In this document: positions 14,572-22,775 of the stretch, piece by piece
How the letters are laid out: each line of letters begins with the position of its first letter
Numbering within the stretch: position 1 is the stretch's first letter
Assembly: GCA_002320815.1 (NCBI GenBank)
Contig: DCLA01000063.1
Location: forward strand, 1-23,340
DNA from: Myxococcales bacterium UBA1660
Lineage (GTDB): Bacteria; Myxococcota_A; Polyangia; Polyangiales; Houyiibacteriaceae
Direction: 5' to 3'
DNA: 23,340 nt
Translations under genes and position numbers: made by a program
The notes under the pieces: model-generated
What the model was told of the DNA's origin: nothing
Database searches by the model: none
Seen by the model: only the letters and a program-made list of their open reading frames with translations

Positions 14572-16656
14572 CTACTCGCGGTCGAGCTCGGCGCGCACCG
14601 CCGCCAGGAGCTCGTCCGGGAGCACCGGCTTGTCCAGCAGCGTCGCCTCCGCCGGGACCGGCGAGGAGTCGCTGGCGTAGCCCGAGAGGAAGAGCGCGCG
14701 CAGACCGGGACGGTCCCGGCGTAGGCGCTCGACCAGCTCCGGACCGGTCATCCGAGGCATGGCCACGTCGCTCACGATGAGGCCGATGGACTCCGCCCGG
14801 TCCTCGGCGTCGAGGAGTGCGTCGCCGGGACTGGCGGCCTCCAGCACGTCGTAGCCGCCGCGACGGAGCACCTCGGCCAAGAAGCCGCGGACCGCCTCGT
14901 CGTCGTCGACGACCAAGACCGTCTCGTCACCCCGGGGCGCGTCCGCGCCGACCTCCGCGGGAGCCACCGGCACCTCCGGACGCACGGCGCGCTGGTCGGA
15001 GCGCGGGAAATAGATGCGGAAGACGGCGCCCGCGCCGGGCTCCGAGTCGACCACGATGGCGCCGCCGGACTGCTTCACGATGCCGAAGACCGTGGCCAGC
15101 CCGAGGCCGGTGCCGCGGCCCTCGGCCTTGGTGGAGAAGAAGGGCTCGAAGATGTGGTCGCGGACGTCGGCGGTCATGCCCTCGCCCTCGTCGGACACCT
15201 GCAGTCGGACGGCGGGACCCGCGAGCAGCCCCGGGATCTCGTCGGCGGCGTCGGGGACGTTGGCCACGCCGATGCAGATGCGACCGCCCTCGGGCATGGC
15301 GTCGTCGGCGTTGCAGGCGAGGTTGATGAGGATCTGCTCGAGCTGCGCCTGGTCGGCGTCGGCAGCCCAGAGCTCGGCGGGCTCGTCCACGAGGACCACC
15401 TCGGACCGGTGGCTGGTCATGCGGTCCACCAGCGATAGGGCGCCCTGGGCGACGGCCCAGAGATTCAGCGGCCGGGGGCGCCGGATCTGGCGTCGCCCGA
15501 AGGCCAAGAGCTGCTGGGTGAGCTGGGACCCGCGGGTGCCCGCTTCGGTGATGAAGCGGACCTCGCGCTTCTGCCGCTCGGTGAGACCGGGCTCCCGGGC
15601 GAGGAGGCCGGCGTAGCCGAGCACCACCGTCAGCAGGTTGTTGAAGTCGTGCGCCACGCCCCCGGCGAGGCGGCCCAGGGACTCGAGCCGGCGCGCCCGG
15701 TGAAGCTGGGCTTCCAGGCGCTGGAGCTGGGCCGAGCGCTCCTCGACCCGCGCTTCGAGCGAATGGTTCAGCTCGTCGAGCTCCTTCTCGCGGGCGCGCA
15801 GGTCGGTGACGTCTTCGGAGATGCCCAGGAGGAACTTCGTCCCGTCGGCGGCCTGCAGCGGGATCTTCCGGGTGCGCATCAGGCGCGTACCCGTGGGCCC
15901 GGTGACCGTCTCCTCGGCGTCCACCCGTTTCCACTCGCCGAAGACTCGCTGGTCGCGTTGATGGAACGCCGCGATCTCCTCGGCGGGGAAGGACTCGTAG
16001 CCGGTGCGCCCGAGGAGCTCCTGCCGCGGCACGCCCGTGACCGCTTCGGCCGCACGATTCCACAGCGTGTGGTGGAGCGATGGCCACTCCTTGGCGAACA
16101 TCATCACCGGCGCGTGCTCGATCATCGAGACCAAGAGCTCGGTGTCCAGGAGGTGATCCCGGGATTCGAGGACCTGGCGGAAGAGCCGGCGGACGTCGAG
16201 CTCCGCGCGGACGTGACCGGCGAGCACCCGCAGGGTCGCCAGCTTCTCCTCGTCGACCGCGGGGACATCGCGCGCGAGGACCCCGAGGGCCCCGAGCCGC
16301 AAGCCGTCGGCGGTCACGATGGGCACGCCAGCGTAGAAGCGGGCGCCCGAGTCTCGCACCAGTGGGTTGGTGTCGAAGCGGCCGTCGGAGCGGGCGTCCC
16401 GGACGACGAGGGGTTCACCGTCGCGGATCACGTGGTCGGCGAACGAGGCGCGACGACCGGTCTGCGCCAGGCCGACGCCGCGGCGCGCCAGGAACCACTC
16501 CCGGTCTTGGTCCACCAAACCGATGACGCCCATCGGCGCGCCCAACACCTGCGCCGCAGCGGTCACGATCGACGCGAAGACATCCTCCTCCGGTGCGTCG
16601 AGCACCTGGTAGGACCGGAGCACGCCCAAACGCTCCGTCTCCGCTGCAGCCCGCAT
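14572..16656 (-). CDS. Hybrid sensor histidine kinase/response regulator, 694 aa
   Basis: Domains in order (from the ATG at 16656): GAF about 6-156, PAS about 173-290 (with a PAC-like end), a coiled coil about 291-325, HisKA with the phospho-acceptor His 336 in GGVAHDFNNLL, HATPase about 436-551 (N box NLACNADD, G1 DEGEGM, F box FEPFFSTK, G2 GRGTGLGL) and a receiver about 578-693 (acidic pocket VVDDDE, phospho-acceptor Asp 630 in VSDVAMP, Lys 676 in LLDKP). All catalytic residues are present. There is no membrane segment, so it senses a cytoplasmic signal. The start is supported by GGGGGGAG nine bases upstream; the longer frame upstream is antisense to the next gene's promoter. No partner regulator is adjacent, so output is likely through a distant receiver or phosphotransferase. 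Confidence 0.9.
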   Translation of the reverse strand: MRAAAETERLGVLRSYQVLDAPEEDVFASIVTAAAQVLGAPMGVIGLVDQDREWFLARRGVGLAQTGRRASFADHVIRDGEPLVVRDARSDGRFDTNPLVRDSGARFYAGVPIVTADGLRLGALGVLARDVPAVDEEKLATLRVLAGHVRAELDVRRLFRQVLESRDHLLDTELLVSMIEHAPVMMFAKEWPSLHHTLWNRAAEAVTGVPRQELLGRTGYESFPAEEIAAFHQRDQRVFGEWKRVDAEETVTGPTGTRLMRTRKIPLQAADGTKFLLGISEDVTDLRAREKELDELNHSLEARVEERSAQLQRLEAQLHRARRLESLGRLAGGVAHDFNNLLTVVLGYAGLLAREPGLTERQKREVRFITEAGTRGSQLTQQLLAFGRRQIRRPRPLNLWAVAQGALSLVDRMTSHRSEVVLVDEPAELWAADADQAQLEQILINLACNADDAMPEGGRICIGVANVPDAADEIPGLLAGPAVRLQVSDEGEGMTADVRDHIFEPFFSTKAEGRGTGLGLATVFGIVKQSGGAIVVDSEPGAGAVFRIYFPRSDQRAVRPEVPVAPAEVGADAPRGDETVLVVDDDEAVRGFLAEVLRRGGYDVLEAASPGDALLDAEDRAESIGLIVSDVAMPRMTGPELVERLRRDRPGLRALFLSGYASDSSPVPAEATLLDKPVLPDELLAAVRAELDRE

Positions 16657-16676
16657 CGTTCCCAACTCCCCCCGCA

Positions 16677-16688
16677 CGAGGATACCCG
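16677..16688 (-). promoter_or_regulatory. CGGGTATCCTCG, -10-like element before the kinase gene
   Basis: It is identical to the 12-mer before the SWIM gene, with TATCCT about 22 bases upstream of the kinase ATG. It overlaps the palindrome at 16685-16694. A -35 hexamer is not evident. Confidence 0.3.
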
Positions 16689-16694
16689 ATCGGG
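16685..16694. promoter_or_regulatory. Perfect 10-bp palindrome CCCGATCGGG, possible operator
   Basis: It lies in the 160-base divergent region between the kinase and the fusion gene, right behind the kinase -10-like hexamer. Its place suits a repressor or activator dimer, but a palindrome of this size is not rare in GC-rich DNA. The rest of the region includes an unusual seven-T run (16740-16746). Confidence 0.2.
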
Positions 16695-16780
16695 TGAGAC
16701 CTGGGGTCGACTTCGGCCGGAGTTGAGCGGATCGGACGATTTTTTTCACCAATCCCACCCCGAGGACGGGGGAGCCGCGC

Positions 16781-16809
16781 CTCGCAATCTGCCCCCGATG
16801 GACTAGGGT
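16781..16809 (+). promoter_or_regulatory. Candidate promoter, CTCGCA-N17-TAGGGT
   Basis: The -10-like TAGGGT (16804-16809) ends seven bases before the ATG at 16817, so the transcript would start at or near the start codon. The -35-like hexamer is weak. An AGGG inside the same hexamer could alternatively serve as a ribosome site. Confidence 0.3.
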
Positions 16810-16816
16810 TCCGCGC

Positions 16817-19800
16817 ATGGTTGGTAGTAGCGGGGCGGGACGGCTCCTGACGGTCTTGGCGTTTCTCCTCTTCGGTACGAACGTGGCCGAGGCCTACACG
16901 ACGCGGGTCCACATCATGTTGGCCAACGACGTGCGGCGGAACCTCATCGCCGAGGGCGGAGTCGGGCTCCGGCTCCAGGGCTCGGATCACGTGGTGCTCC
17001 TGTCGTCGGAAGACTCCGAGGCGATCATGGAGGAGCCCCTGGCATTCCGCGCTGGGGCCGTCGGACCGGACAACCTGGTCTTCCCGGCGATGACCGACGG
17101 CTCCCACGGGGTCGAGCAGGATCCCTATCGGCAGTGCGAGTCCCTCTACGAGGCCGCGCTCACCCGCACCGAGCGCGCCTACGCCCTGGGCTGCTTCCTG
17201 CACGGCGCGACCGACGCCATCGCTCACCACTTCGTGAACGCCTTCACCGGCGAGACCTTCACGCTCACGCCCCTGAGCACCTCGCGGCTCTCGAGCTACC
17301 ACAACGTGGTCGGGCACATCGTGACCGAGGCGACCATCCAGGAGGCCTTCGTCGAGACCGACGCGGCCCGCTTCGACGCCGGGCAGCTCGAGCACTCGCT
17401 GCCCCAGGACTTCATCCTGCGGACCTACTTCGCCCTCGACAGCGCCGTGTGGCAGCGCCTCGCCGAGCACCCCAACGCGAAGCTCGAGACCGCCCGCGCC
17501 GCCGACCCCGAGGGGGACATCCTGGATTGGGCCCAGAACGCCGGCCTCGGCGCGTGGGAGCAGATCGCTCTGGCGCCCGTCTACGTGGACCAGGTGCAGG
17601 CCGAACGCGCCGCGCTGCGTACCTTCATCGAGGCGGAGATCGCCGACATGCAGGACCCCAGCTCCGAGCGCGGAGGCGAGCTGGGCGTGGCCGCGGGTCC
17701 CGACGGTACCCTGGGCACGCCCGACGACACCACCGCCTGCACCAGCGGCTGCCCGAGCCTGGCGGCGCGCTACCACGTGTTCGTGCGCATCCTGCAGCCC
17801 CGGCTGGACGCCGGGGGTCGTGAGCTGCCGTCGGCCTTCGACGCGCTCTCCGATGCCATCGGCGATCAGCTCCACGGCTTCCTGCCCGCGCTGGTCCAGG
17901 TGATCGCCAACCTGAGCGCCGAGCTGAACTCGCCGGTCGCCGCCGACGGCGAGGACCACGGCTTCGACATCGACGCCTCGATCGTCAGCGCCGCGTTCGA
18001 GCCCGTCACCGACTGGGCGGACACCCTCGTCGACACGACCTCGTCGGGCTTCGACGGGCTGGCCGACACCATCACGCCGGCCTGGTACGAGGACCTCAGC
18101 CTCTTCTTCCAGAGCCTCGGCGTGGACATCACCGTGGGCAACGTCCTGCGGGTGCTCTTCGGACCGCTCCTCGACCAGATCCGCGAGACCCTGGTCACCG
18201 AGGTCGTCGGCCGGGCCCAGGTCTACCTGGAGGAGCTGAAGTCCGCCTACGACGAAGAGAACGAGTCCTGGCACCTGGCGGTGGACACCATGCTCGCCGA
18301 CAGCACCCCCGCCGACGCCGACGGCCACGCCCTGGAGCGCATCCTGGATTCGGGGCTCTACGCCTACTCGTTGGATCTCACCGCCGCCGCGTTCGGGAAT
18401 CACGAGGTGCTCCTCGTCGACGGGGACCCCATCGCCCAGGGCCCGGCCTCGTTCGACGCCAGCTACACCCACGAGTGGACCCAGATCGGCCGGTGCAGCT
18501 ACCTGCGCGACGCGGTCTTCCCACACGGGACGCACCTGGCCGCGCTGCTCTCGTTCGACCTGGCAGGGACCTGGCTCGACTCCGCGCTGAGCGACGACAG
18601 CCCCGCCGAGTGCCACGACGGCGACCTCGACCGCTTCGGCGATCCCTCGGCGGAGACCTGCGCGTTCACCACGTTGCCCGAGCTGCTGGAGAACCCGGTG
18701 GGCTCCGTGAGCCGCGCCTACCCGCCGGAGCACGGCGAAGGCGCCGATGGCTGCCAGGGCCTGACCGTGCCCGGCCTGCCCGAGCCGCCCGCGGTGGAGC
18801 CCGACGGGGGCCCCGGAGCCACCGGTGACGCCGGGGACACGACGCCGACCAGCGACGACGGCGGCTGCGGCTGCGCCACGCCGGGCCACACCGGCGGCTC
18901 CGCGCCCTGGCTCCTCCTCGTGGGCCTCGTGGGCCTCCTCGCGCTCCGGCGACGCCGGGCCGGCGCCGCGCTCCTGGCGCTGCTCTTCTTCGTCGGCTGC
19001 GGCGACGACGACGGCGACACCGCGATGATGGACGCCGGGACCCCGATGGACTCGGCGGTGCCGATGGACGCCCCGATGACCGACGCGGAGACCCCGACCG
19101 ACGCCGGCCCCGATCTCCGCCAGGAGCTCCTCGAGGCCCTCGATGGCACCGTGTGGAGCGGGCTGCAGGCCCGGGACGAAGGCGGCGCCCTGGTGGAGCG
19201 CGCCTACGAGCAGCACTTCGACGCCGGCGAGCTCCGCTGGGGCGAGATCCGGAACCCCTACGGGCCCGGCCGCCAGCGCGTGCTGCGCACCTTCAACCCG
19301 AGCGTGATGGACCGGGAGCTGACCGTGGACAGCACGGTGATGATCCCCACCGGCTGGGAGACGCCGGAGCCCCTCCGGGGCCGCCGGGACACCTGGACCT
19401 TCGAGGTCGTCGACGGGGATCCCCGCCAGCTCGTCCTCACCGACACCGAGACCGGCATCGAGGAGACCTACGCCGAGGGCGCCTGGCCGGCCCCCGAGGG
19501 CGGCCTCCTGGCCGAGGTGCGCGTCTTCGGGAGCACCGGCGCGGTCTACGACGCCTACTGCGGCGCGGGCTTCTCCTCGTGGGAGGATGGCCCGGTGCTC
19601 GACTTCGCACGCGGCACCAGCGCGACCCTCCCGCTGGCCGAGGACGTCGCCGCGGGGACGGTGCTCGGCGAGTGGGCCGACGGCGTGGGCACCTTCGCCG
19701 TCACCGACCTCGACGGGTTCGCGCGGCTGGGGGGCACCGAGCTCTCCGCGCAGGCCAACTTCACGGTGCGCTACACCGGCACCCTGAGCCACACCGGCCA

Positions 19801-20116
19801 CCTCTCGGTTCGCGAAGAGGACGACTCCTACCGCCGGATGGCCTCCTGGGTCTTCGTCGGCGGCGACGTCGGCGGCAGCCGCGGGAGCGCGCTCCACGAG
19901 ATCTATCATTTCACCGGCGACGACGACGAGACCGTCAGCGCCACGCCCACCGGTGACTCGGTGGACATCGAGGTCATCGTGGTCTGGTGCAGCACCGCGG
20001 GCGAGACGGCCTTCACGTTGCAGCAGAGCCTGACCAGCGCGAGCGGTCCCTGGGAGACCGTGGGCACCGGCGCCACCGCCGCCCTGGACGCCGCGCTCTT
20101 CCCGCCGGTGCTCTGA
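16817..20116 (+). CDS. Zinc-dependent phospholipase C-like domain / MYXO-CTERM / lipoprotein fusion, 1099 aa
   Basis: Residues 1-26 are a Sec signal peptide ending AEA. Residues about 27-200 match zinc-dependent phospholipase C: H32, D85 in GPDNLVFP, H129-x3-D133 (FLHGATDAIAHH) and H167-x3-E171 (VGHIVTE). A long helical region follows to about 640. At 684-714 there is a complete MYXO-CTERM tail: C684-G-C686, hydrophobic 697-710, R711-R714. Such a tail is normally the last thing in a protein, but the frame continues at once with AGAALLALLFFVGC, a lipoprotein signal core and lipobox with C728, then an Asp/Ala/Pro linker and a 330-residue domain of unknown function to 1099. No ATG or stop lies between the two parts; only GTG codons at 18920 and 18929 could restart translation. 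Either this is a natural two-anchor polyprotein or a recent gene fusion. It converges on the DUF2330 gene. Confidence 0.85.
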   Translation: MVGSSGAGRLLTVLAFLLFGTNVAEAYTTRVHIMLANDVRRNLIAEGGVGLRLQGSDHVVLLSSEDSEAIMEEPLAFRAGAVGPDNLVFPAMTDGSHGVEQDPYRQCESLYEAALTRTERAYALGCFLHGATDAIAHHFVNAFTGETFTLTPLSTSRLSSYHNVVGHIVTEATIQEAFVETDAARFDAGQLEHSLPQDFILRTYFALDSAVWQRLAEHPNAKLETARAADPEGDILDWAQNAGLGAWEQIALAPVYVDQVQAERAALRTFIEAEIADMQDPSSERGGELGVAAGPDGTLGTPDDTTACTSGCPSLAARYHVFVRILQPRLDAGGRELPSAFDALSDAIGDQLHGFLPALVQVIANLSAELNSPVAADGEDHGFDIDASIVSAAFEPVTDWADTLVDTTSSGFDGLADTITPAWYEDLSLFFQSLGVDITVGNVLRVLFGPLLDQIRETLVTEVVGRAQVYLEELKSAYDEENESWHLAVDTMLADSTPADADGHALERILDSGLYAYSLDLTAAAFGNHEVLLVDGDPIAQGPASFDASYTHEWTQIGRCSYLRDAVFPHGTHLAALLSFDLAGTWLDSALSDDSPAECHDGDLDRFGDPSAETCAFTTLPELLENPVGSVSRAYPPEHGEGADGCQGLTVPGLPEPPAVEPDGGPGATGDAGDTTPTSDDGGCGCATPGHTGGSAPWLLLVGLVGLLALRRRRAGAALLALLFFVGCGDDDGDTAMMDAGTPMDSAVPMDAPMTDAETPTDAGPDLRQELLEALDGTVWSGLQARDEGGALVERAYEQHFDAGELRWGEIRNPYGPGRQRVLRTFNPSVMDRELTVDSTVMIPTGWETPEPLRGRRDTWTFEVVDGDPRQLVLTDTETGIEETYAEGAWPAPEGGLLAEVRVFGSTGAVYDAYCGAGFSSWEDGPVLDFARGTSATLPLAEDVAAGTVLGEWADGVGTFAVTDLDGFARLGGTELSAQANFTVRYTGTLSHTGHLSVREEDDSYRRMASWVFVGGDVGGSRGSALHEIYHFTGDDDETVSATPTGDSVDIEVIVVWCSTAGETAFTLQQSLTSASGPWETVGTGATAALDAALFPPVL
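18881..19000 (+). other. Junction: MYXO-CTERM tail joined to a lipoprotein signal
   Basis: In one frame this segment encodes the end of a myxosortase-type tail, an Arg4 loop and a second hydrophobic stretch ending in a lipobox Cys (codon at 18998). The Arg cluster would serve both as the cytoplasmic stop of the first anchor and as the basic n-region of the second signal. Confidence 0.75.
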
Positions 20117-20145
20117 ACGGCGGAGCCGGGTCCGCGATGAAGGCC

Positions 20146-20174
20146 CCGCGCGCGACGCTCAGCGGCGCGCGCGG
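20146..20174. terminator. Hairpin between converging genes, with a stop codon as its loop
   Basis: CCGCGCGCG (20146-20154) pairs with CGCGCGCGG (20166-20174). Inside, after one A-G mismatch, CGC (20156-20158) pairs with GCG (20162-20164), leaving the loop TCA, which is the stop codon of the DUF2330 gene on the reverse strand. It starts 30 bases after the stop of the fusion gene. It is a strong candidate two-way terminator although it lacks T-runs. Confidence 0.45.
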
Positions 20175-21985
20175 AAGCGCAGCGCGACCAGGGTCAGCAC
20201 GACGAGACCCGGGACGACGGGCGCGCTGCCCCCGGTCCGGCACGCGCAGCCCCCCGTCGCCGAGGATGTCCGAGCAGGCCCGGGGCCGCTCGCGGCGTCC
20301 GCCCGGCCCAGGAGCTCGGGCGGCAGCTCGGTCTCCACCAGCTCCTCGAGAACCGTCCCGTCACCGCGCGGCCCCGAGGCCACGTCGGTGGCCGAACTCA
20401 GCTGCGTCGTCGGACGGTCCGCGGGCGGTCCTCCCCACTGCCCCCGTTGCGGATTCTCGCACTCGATCGGCCCCTCCCACTCGTGGCGGATGATGTAGCG
20501 GCCCTGAAAGGCGTTGGAAGGCGCGGGCCGCGCCTCGATGCCGTCGCCTTCGCGGCCGCCGCCGATGGGGTCGGCGGCCCGGAAGACCAGGTCCTCGCCC
20601 AGCGCCTGCTCACCGTAGCGGTAGTGCAAGCGGGTGAGGACGAGCGGGCCGTTGGTCCAATGCCAGTCCGCCGGAGTGAACCAGAGCACCTGGGCGATGG
20701 TCTCGGAGGTGTTCGACTTGCGCGGAAACCGTAGCCGGCGGCTCACCTCCTGGATGCACTCGAGCCTCTCGTCGTCGGGCTCGGGGTCGCCCCGCTCTCG
20801 CACCGCGGCGACCCGACCGTTCGGGTCCACGTCCCACTCGAGCCACATGTTCGCACCGCCTTCCACGCGGATCTCCTCCTCGACGCAGCGCCGGAACGCC
20901 ATGGCCTGCGGGCGGACGACGGCCTCGACCGCCTCCCTCTCGAGGTGACCGGACGTCCTCGTGTCGCTCAGCCGGATCGGGCCCGCCGCCGGCGGTGGGA
21001 GCAAACCGGCCCCCAAGGTCTCGAGCTCCGTGGCCGTGAGGGCGACGTCGGGGGGGCAGGGGTCGCATCCGGCGAGGGGCCAGGCGTACTCGGTGACCAC
21101 CGCACCCGGATGAGCGGCCAGCGTGGCATCGAAGAGCGCGGCGTAGACCTCGCCGAAGCGGTCGCGCACCTCGTCGGCGACCACCAGGTTGGTGGGGATG
21201 GTCACGTTCTCGTAGTTGGCGACTTCGTAGCGCTGCCGCGAGGCGATGATGTTCACCAAGAGGTCCTGCGTCCCGCTCGAGCTCAACAGCCCGAGACGGA
21301 CCGGCAACGAGAAGGTCTCGCTCTCGTACTGGACCCGAAGCGGCGAGAGCACGGCGCGCCCGTCTTCCAGGGTGACCCGTTCGATGTCCACCTTGGCCAC
21401 GAAGAACTTCGAGCCGCTCTCCACGTAGGGTCGGAGGACCCGGCCGGCCCCCTCGGGGATCCGGTAGCCGTTCTCCCGCAGCCAGGTGTCCAGGCCCGCC
21501 GAGTCCCGCGCGGAGAGGATGACGATGTCGTACTCCCCGACCTCGAACGCGGCCTCGACGGTGACGCCCGACGCACCTTCGCCCGACCCGCCGCCGCCGC
21601 GGGGACCGCCTCCCCCGGTCCGTCGCGGGAACGAAGACGCCGAGCCCCCGGAGCCGCACGGGTCCTGCTCCCAGTACTCGACGAGCCGCGGCGCCCCGAG
21701 TCGTTCCAAGCGCTCGAAGATGTCGCTCGAGAGGACCTTCACGTCGTCCTCGCTCAACACCTCCGGGACCGGGACCACCATCGCGAAGTCCTCGGGCGGA
21801 CCGTGGTAGTCGTTGCGCATCGAGAGCACCGTCTGGGTCCCCGCGCGCAACAGGACCACCATCGTCGCCTCGCTGGCCCGGGCGCCGTCGCTGCTGCCGA
21901 CATAGAACCCGCAGAAGGCCCGCGCCGACGCGGGCGCGAGCGCGAGCGCTGCCAGCAGCGCCCCGAGAATCACGAACCGGATCAC
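20159..21985 (-). CDS. DUF2330 protein with MYXO-CTERM tail, 608 aa
   Basis: The N terminus from a GTG at 21985 is a Sec signal peptide (MIRFVILGALLAALALAP, cleavage after ARA at about 23), followed directly by FCGFYVGSSDGA. The order TVLSMRNDYHGPPEDFAMVV, PVPEVLSEDDV, PRLVEYWEQDPC and, later, LREN-GYRIPEGA and SLPVRLGL fits DUF2330, a family of exported proteins of unknown function common in myxobacteria. A Gly/Ser/Arg-rich loop lies near residue 135. The C terminus is a MYXO-CTERM tail (C580, C582, hydrophobic stretch, RFRARR), which predicts processing and anchoring at the cell surface. The start is set by AAGGGGAGG five bases upstream; an ATG at 22018 would only add residues in front of the signal. 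The C-terminal third, not typical of short members, has Arg/Trp-rich segments of unknown role. Confidence 0.85.
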   Translation of the reverse strand: MIRFVILGALLAALALAPASARAFCGFYVGSSDGARASEATMVVLLRAGTQTVLSMRNDYHGPPEDFAMVVPVPEVLSEDDVKVLSSDIFERLERLGAPRLVEYWEQDPCGSGGSASSFPRRTGGGGPRGGGGSGEGASGVTVEAAFEVGEYDIVILSARDSAGLDTWLRENGYRIPEGAGRVLRPYVESGSKFFVAKVDIERVTLEDGRAVLSPLRVQYESETFSLPVRLGLLSSSGTQDLLVNIIASRQRYEVANYENVTIPTNLVVADEVRDRFGEVYAALFDATLAAHPGAVVTEYAWPLAGCDPCPPDVALTATELETLGAGLLPPPAAGPIRLSDTRTSGHLEREAVEAVVRPQAMAFRRCVEEEIRVEGGANMWLEWDVDPNGRVAAVRERGDPEPDDERLECIQEVSRRLRFPRKSNTSETIAQVLWFTPADWHWTNGPLVLTRLHYRYGEQALGEDLVFRAADPIGGGREGDGIEARPAPSNAFQGRYIIRHEWEGPIECENPQRGQWGGPPADRPTTQLSSATDVASGPRGDGTVLEELVETELPPELLGRADAASGPGPARTSSATGGCACRTGGSAPVVPGLVVLTLVALRFRARR

Positions 21986-21990
21986 GTCCA

Positions 21991-21999
21991 CCTCCCCTT
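21991..21999 (-). promoter_or_regulatory. Ribosome binding site that decides the GTG start of the DUF2330 gene
   Basis: Reverse-strand AAGGGGAGG lies five bases before the GTG at 21985 and inside the would-be coding region if the ATG at 22018 were used. It therefore favours the GTG. Confidence 0.5.
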
Positions 22000-22035
22000 G
22001 GCGAGGAAGGTACGCCATCGACCGGCGTCGGGGGC

Positions 22036-22632
22036 TCAGAAGGAGAGGCGGAAGGTGCGCAGGCGCCCGTCGACCTCGCAGAGCGATCCGTCGCTGGGGT
22101 TCTGGAGGACCACGCCGGCGAAGGTGACGTCGAGCACTCCGTCGGCCGGTCGGTAGTCGGCGATGGTCAGGGTCCCGGCGATGGGGTCGGGAGCGGACCC
22201 CCCGAGGACGCTGCCGGAGTCCATGGCCAGGTTCGTCCAGGTGGTGTCGGTGATCACGTTGACCACCTGGGCGGTGTCGACCCGGTGCTGGCTGGAGAGG
22301 GTCTCGGTGGACCCGGCGCCGTCGAGGTCGAGCTGCACGCTGCCCTCCAGGGCGCCGCCGTCCGTCGCGCTGATGGCGATGGATTCGGCGTTGCGCACGA
22401 CGACGACGTCCCCGTCGAAGCGGGGCGCGCAGGTCCCCCCGAAGGTCAGGTCGACCTCGGCGGCGGGCGAACCGGCGTCGCGAGGGCCGAGGTCGGGCGA
22501 GACGGCGGCGTCGGCGACCGAGCCGTCGAGGGGCTCGGGCGGCCCGAAGTCGACGGGGGCGTCGCCACCGCGGCGACCGTCGTCGCCGCAGGCGAGGGAG
22601 AACATCAGGAGCGAGAGCGAGAGCGCGCGCAT
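22036..22632 (-). CDS. Predicted lipoprotein, 198 aa
   Basis: The signal peptide MRALSLSLLMFSLAC gives a lipobox SLAC with Cys 15 as anchor, then GDDG and an Asp/Pro/Ala-rich linker to about residue 58 typical of surface lipoproteins in this group. The mature part (about 60-198) alternates short strands (VDLTFGGTC, DVVVVRNAESIAISAT, LTIADYRP, LDVTFAGVVL) and probably forms a small beta sandwich with one Cys pair (TCAP and LCEV). The ATG at 22632 was preferred over the frame's upstream start because it places the signal peptide first; a TATCGT hexamer ends six bases before it. It lies 50 bases upstream of the DUF2330 gene on the same strand and may be co-transcribed with it. Family unknown. 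Confidence 0.7.
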   Translation of the reverse strand: MRALSLSLLMFSLACGDDGRRGGDAPVDFGPPEPLDGSVADAAVSPDLGPRDAGSPAAEVDLTFGGTCAPRFDGDVVVVRNAESIAISATDGGALEGSVQLDLDGAGSTETLSSQHRVDTAQVVNVITDTTWTNLAMDSGSVLGGSAPDPIAGTLTIADYRPADGVLDVTFAGVVLQNPSDGSLCEVDGRLRTFRLSF

Positions 22633-22775
22633 GGGAGCACGATACGCGAAGGCGGGGCCGCCCTTCCCTGAGCGCCGCGAGGGCGCGAGGAAGCGCGGGG
22701 ACCTCGGGACCCACCCGTCCACGGCTGCCGCCCCCGTCGGCTTGCTCGACGCGACCCATGGCCGATGATGGCGCC

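Noticed and set aside
16740..16746. Seven-T run as an intrinsic terminator
   Set aside because: No stable stem sits directly before it, and it lies between two divergent starts where no transcript needs to end. It may instead be an AT-rich promoter element.
16415..19909. 1164-residue reverse open frame opposite the fusion gene
   Set aside because: The opposite strand has a signal peptide, phospholipase C motifs, MYXO-CTERM and lipobox; the reverse translation is a Gly/Val/Glu/Arg shadow.
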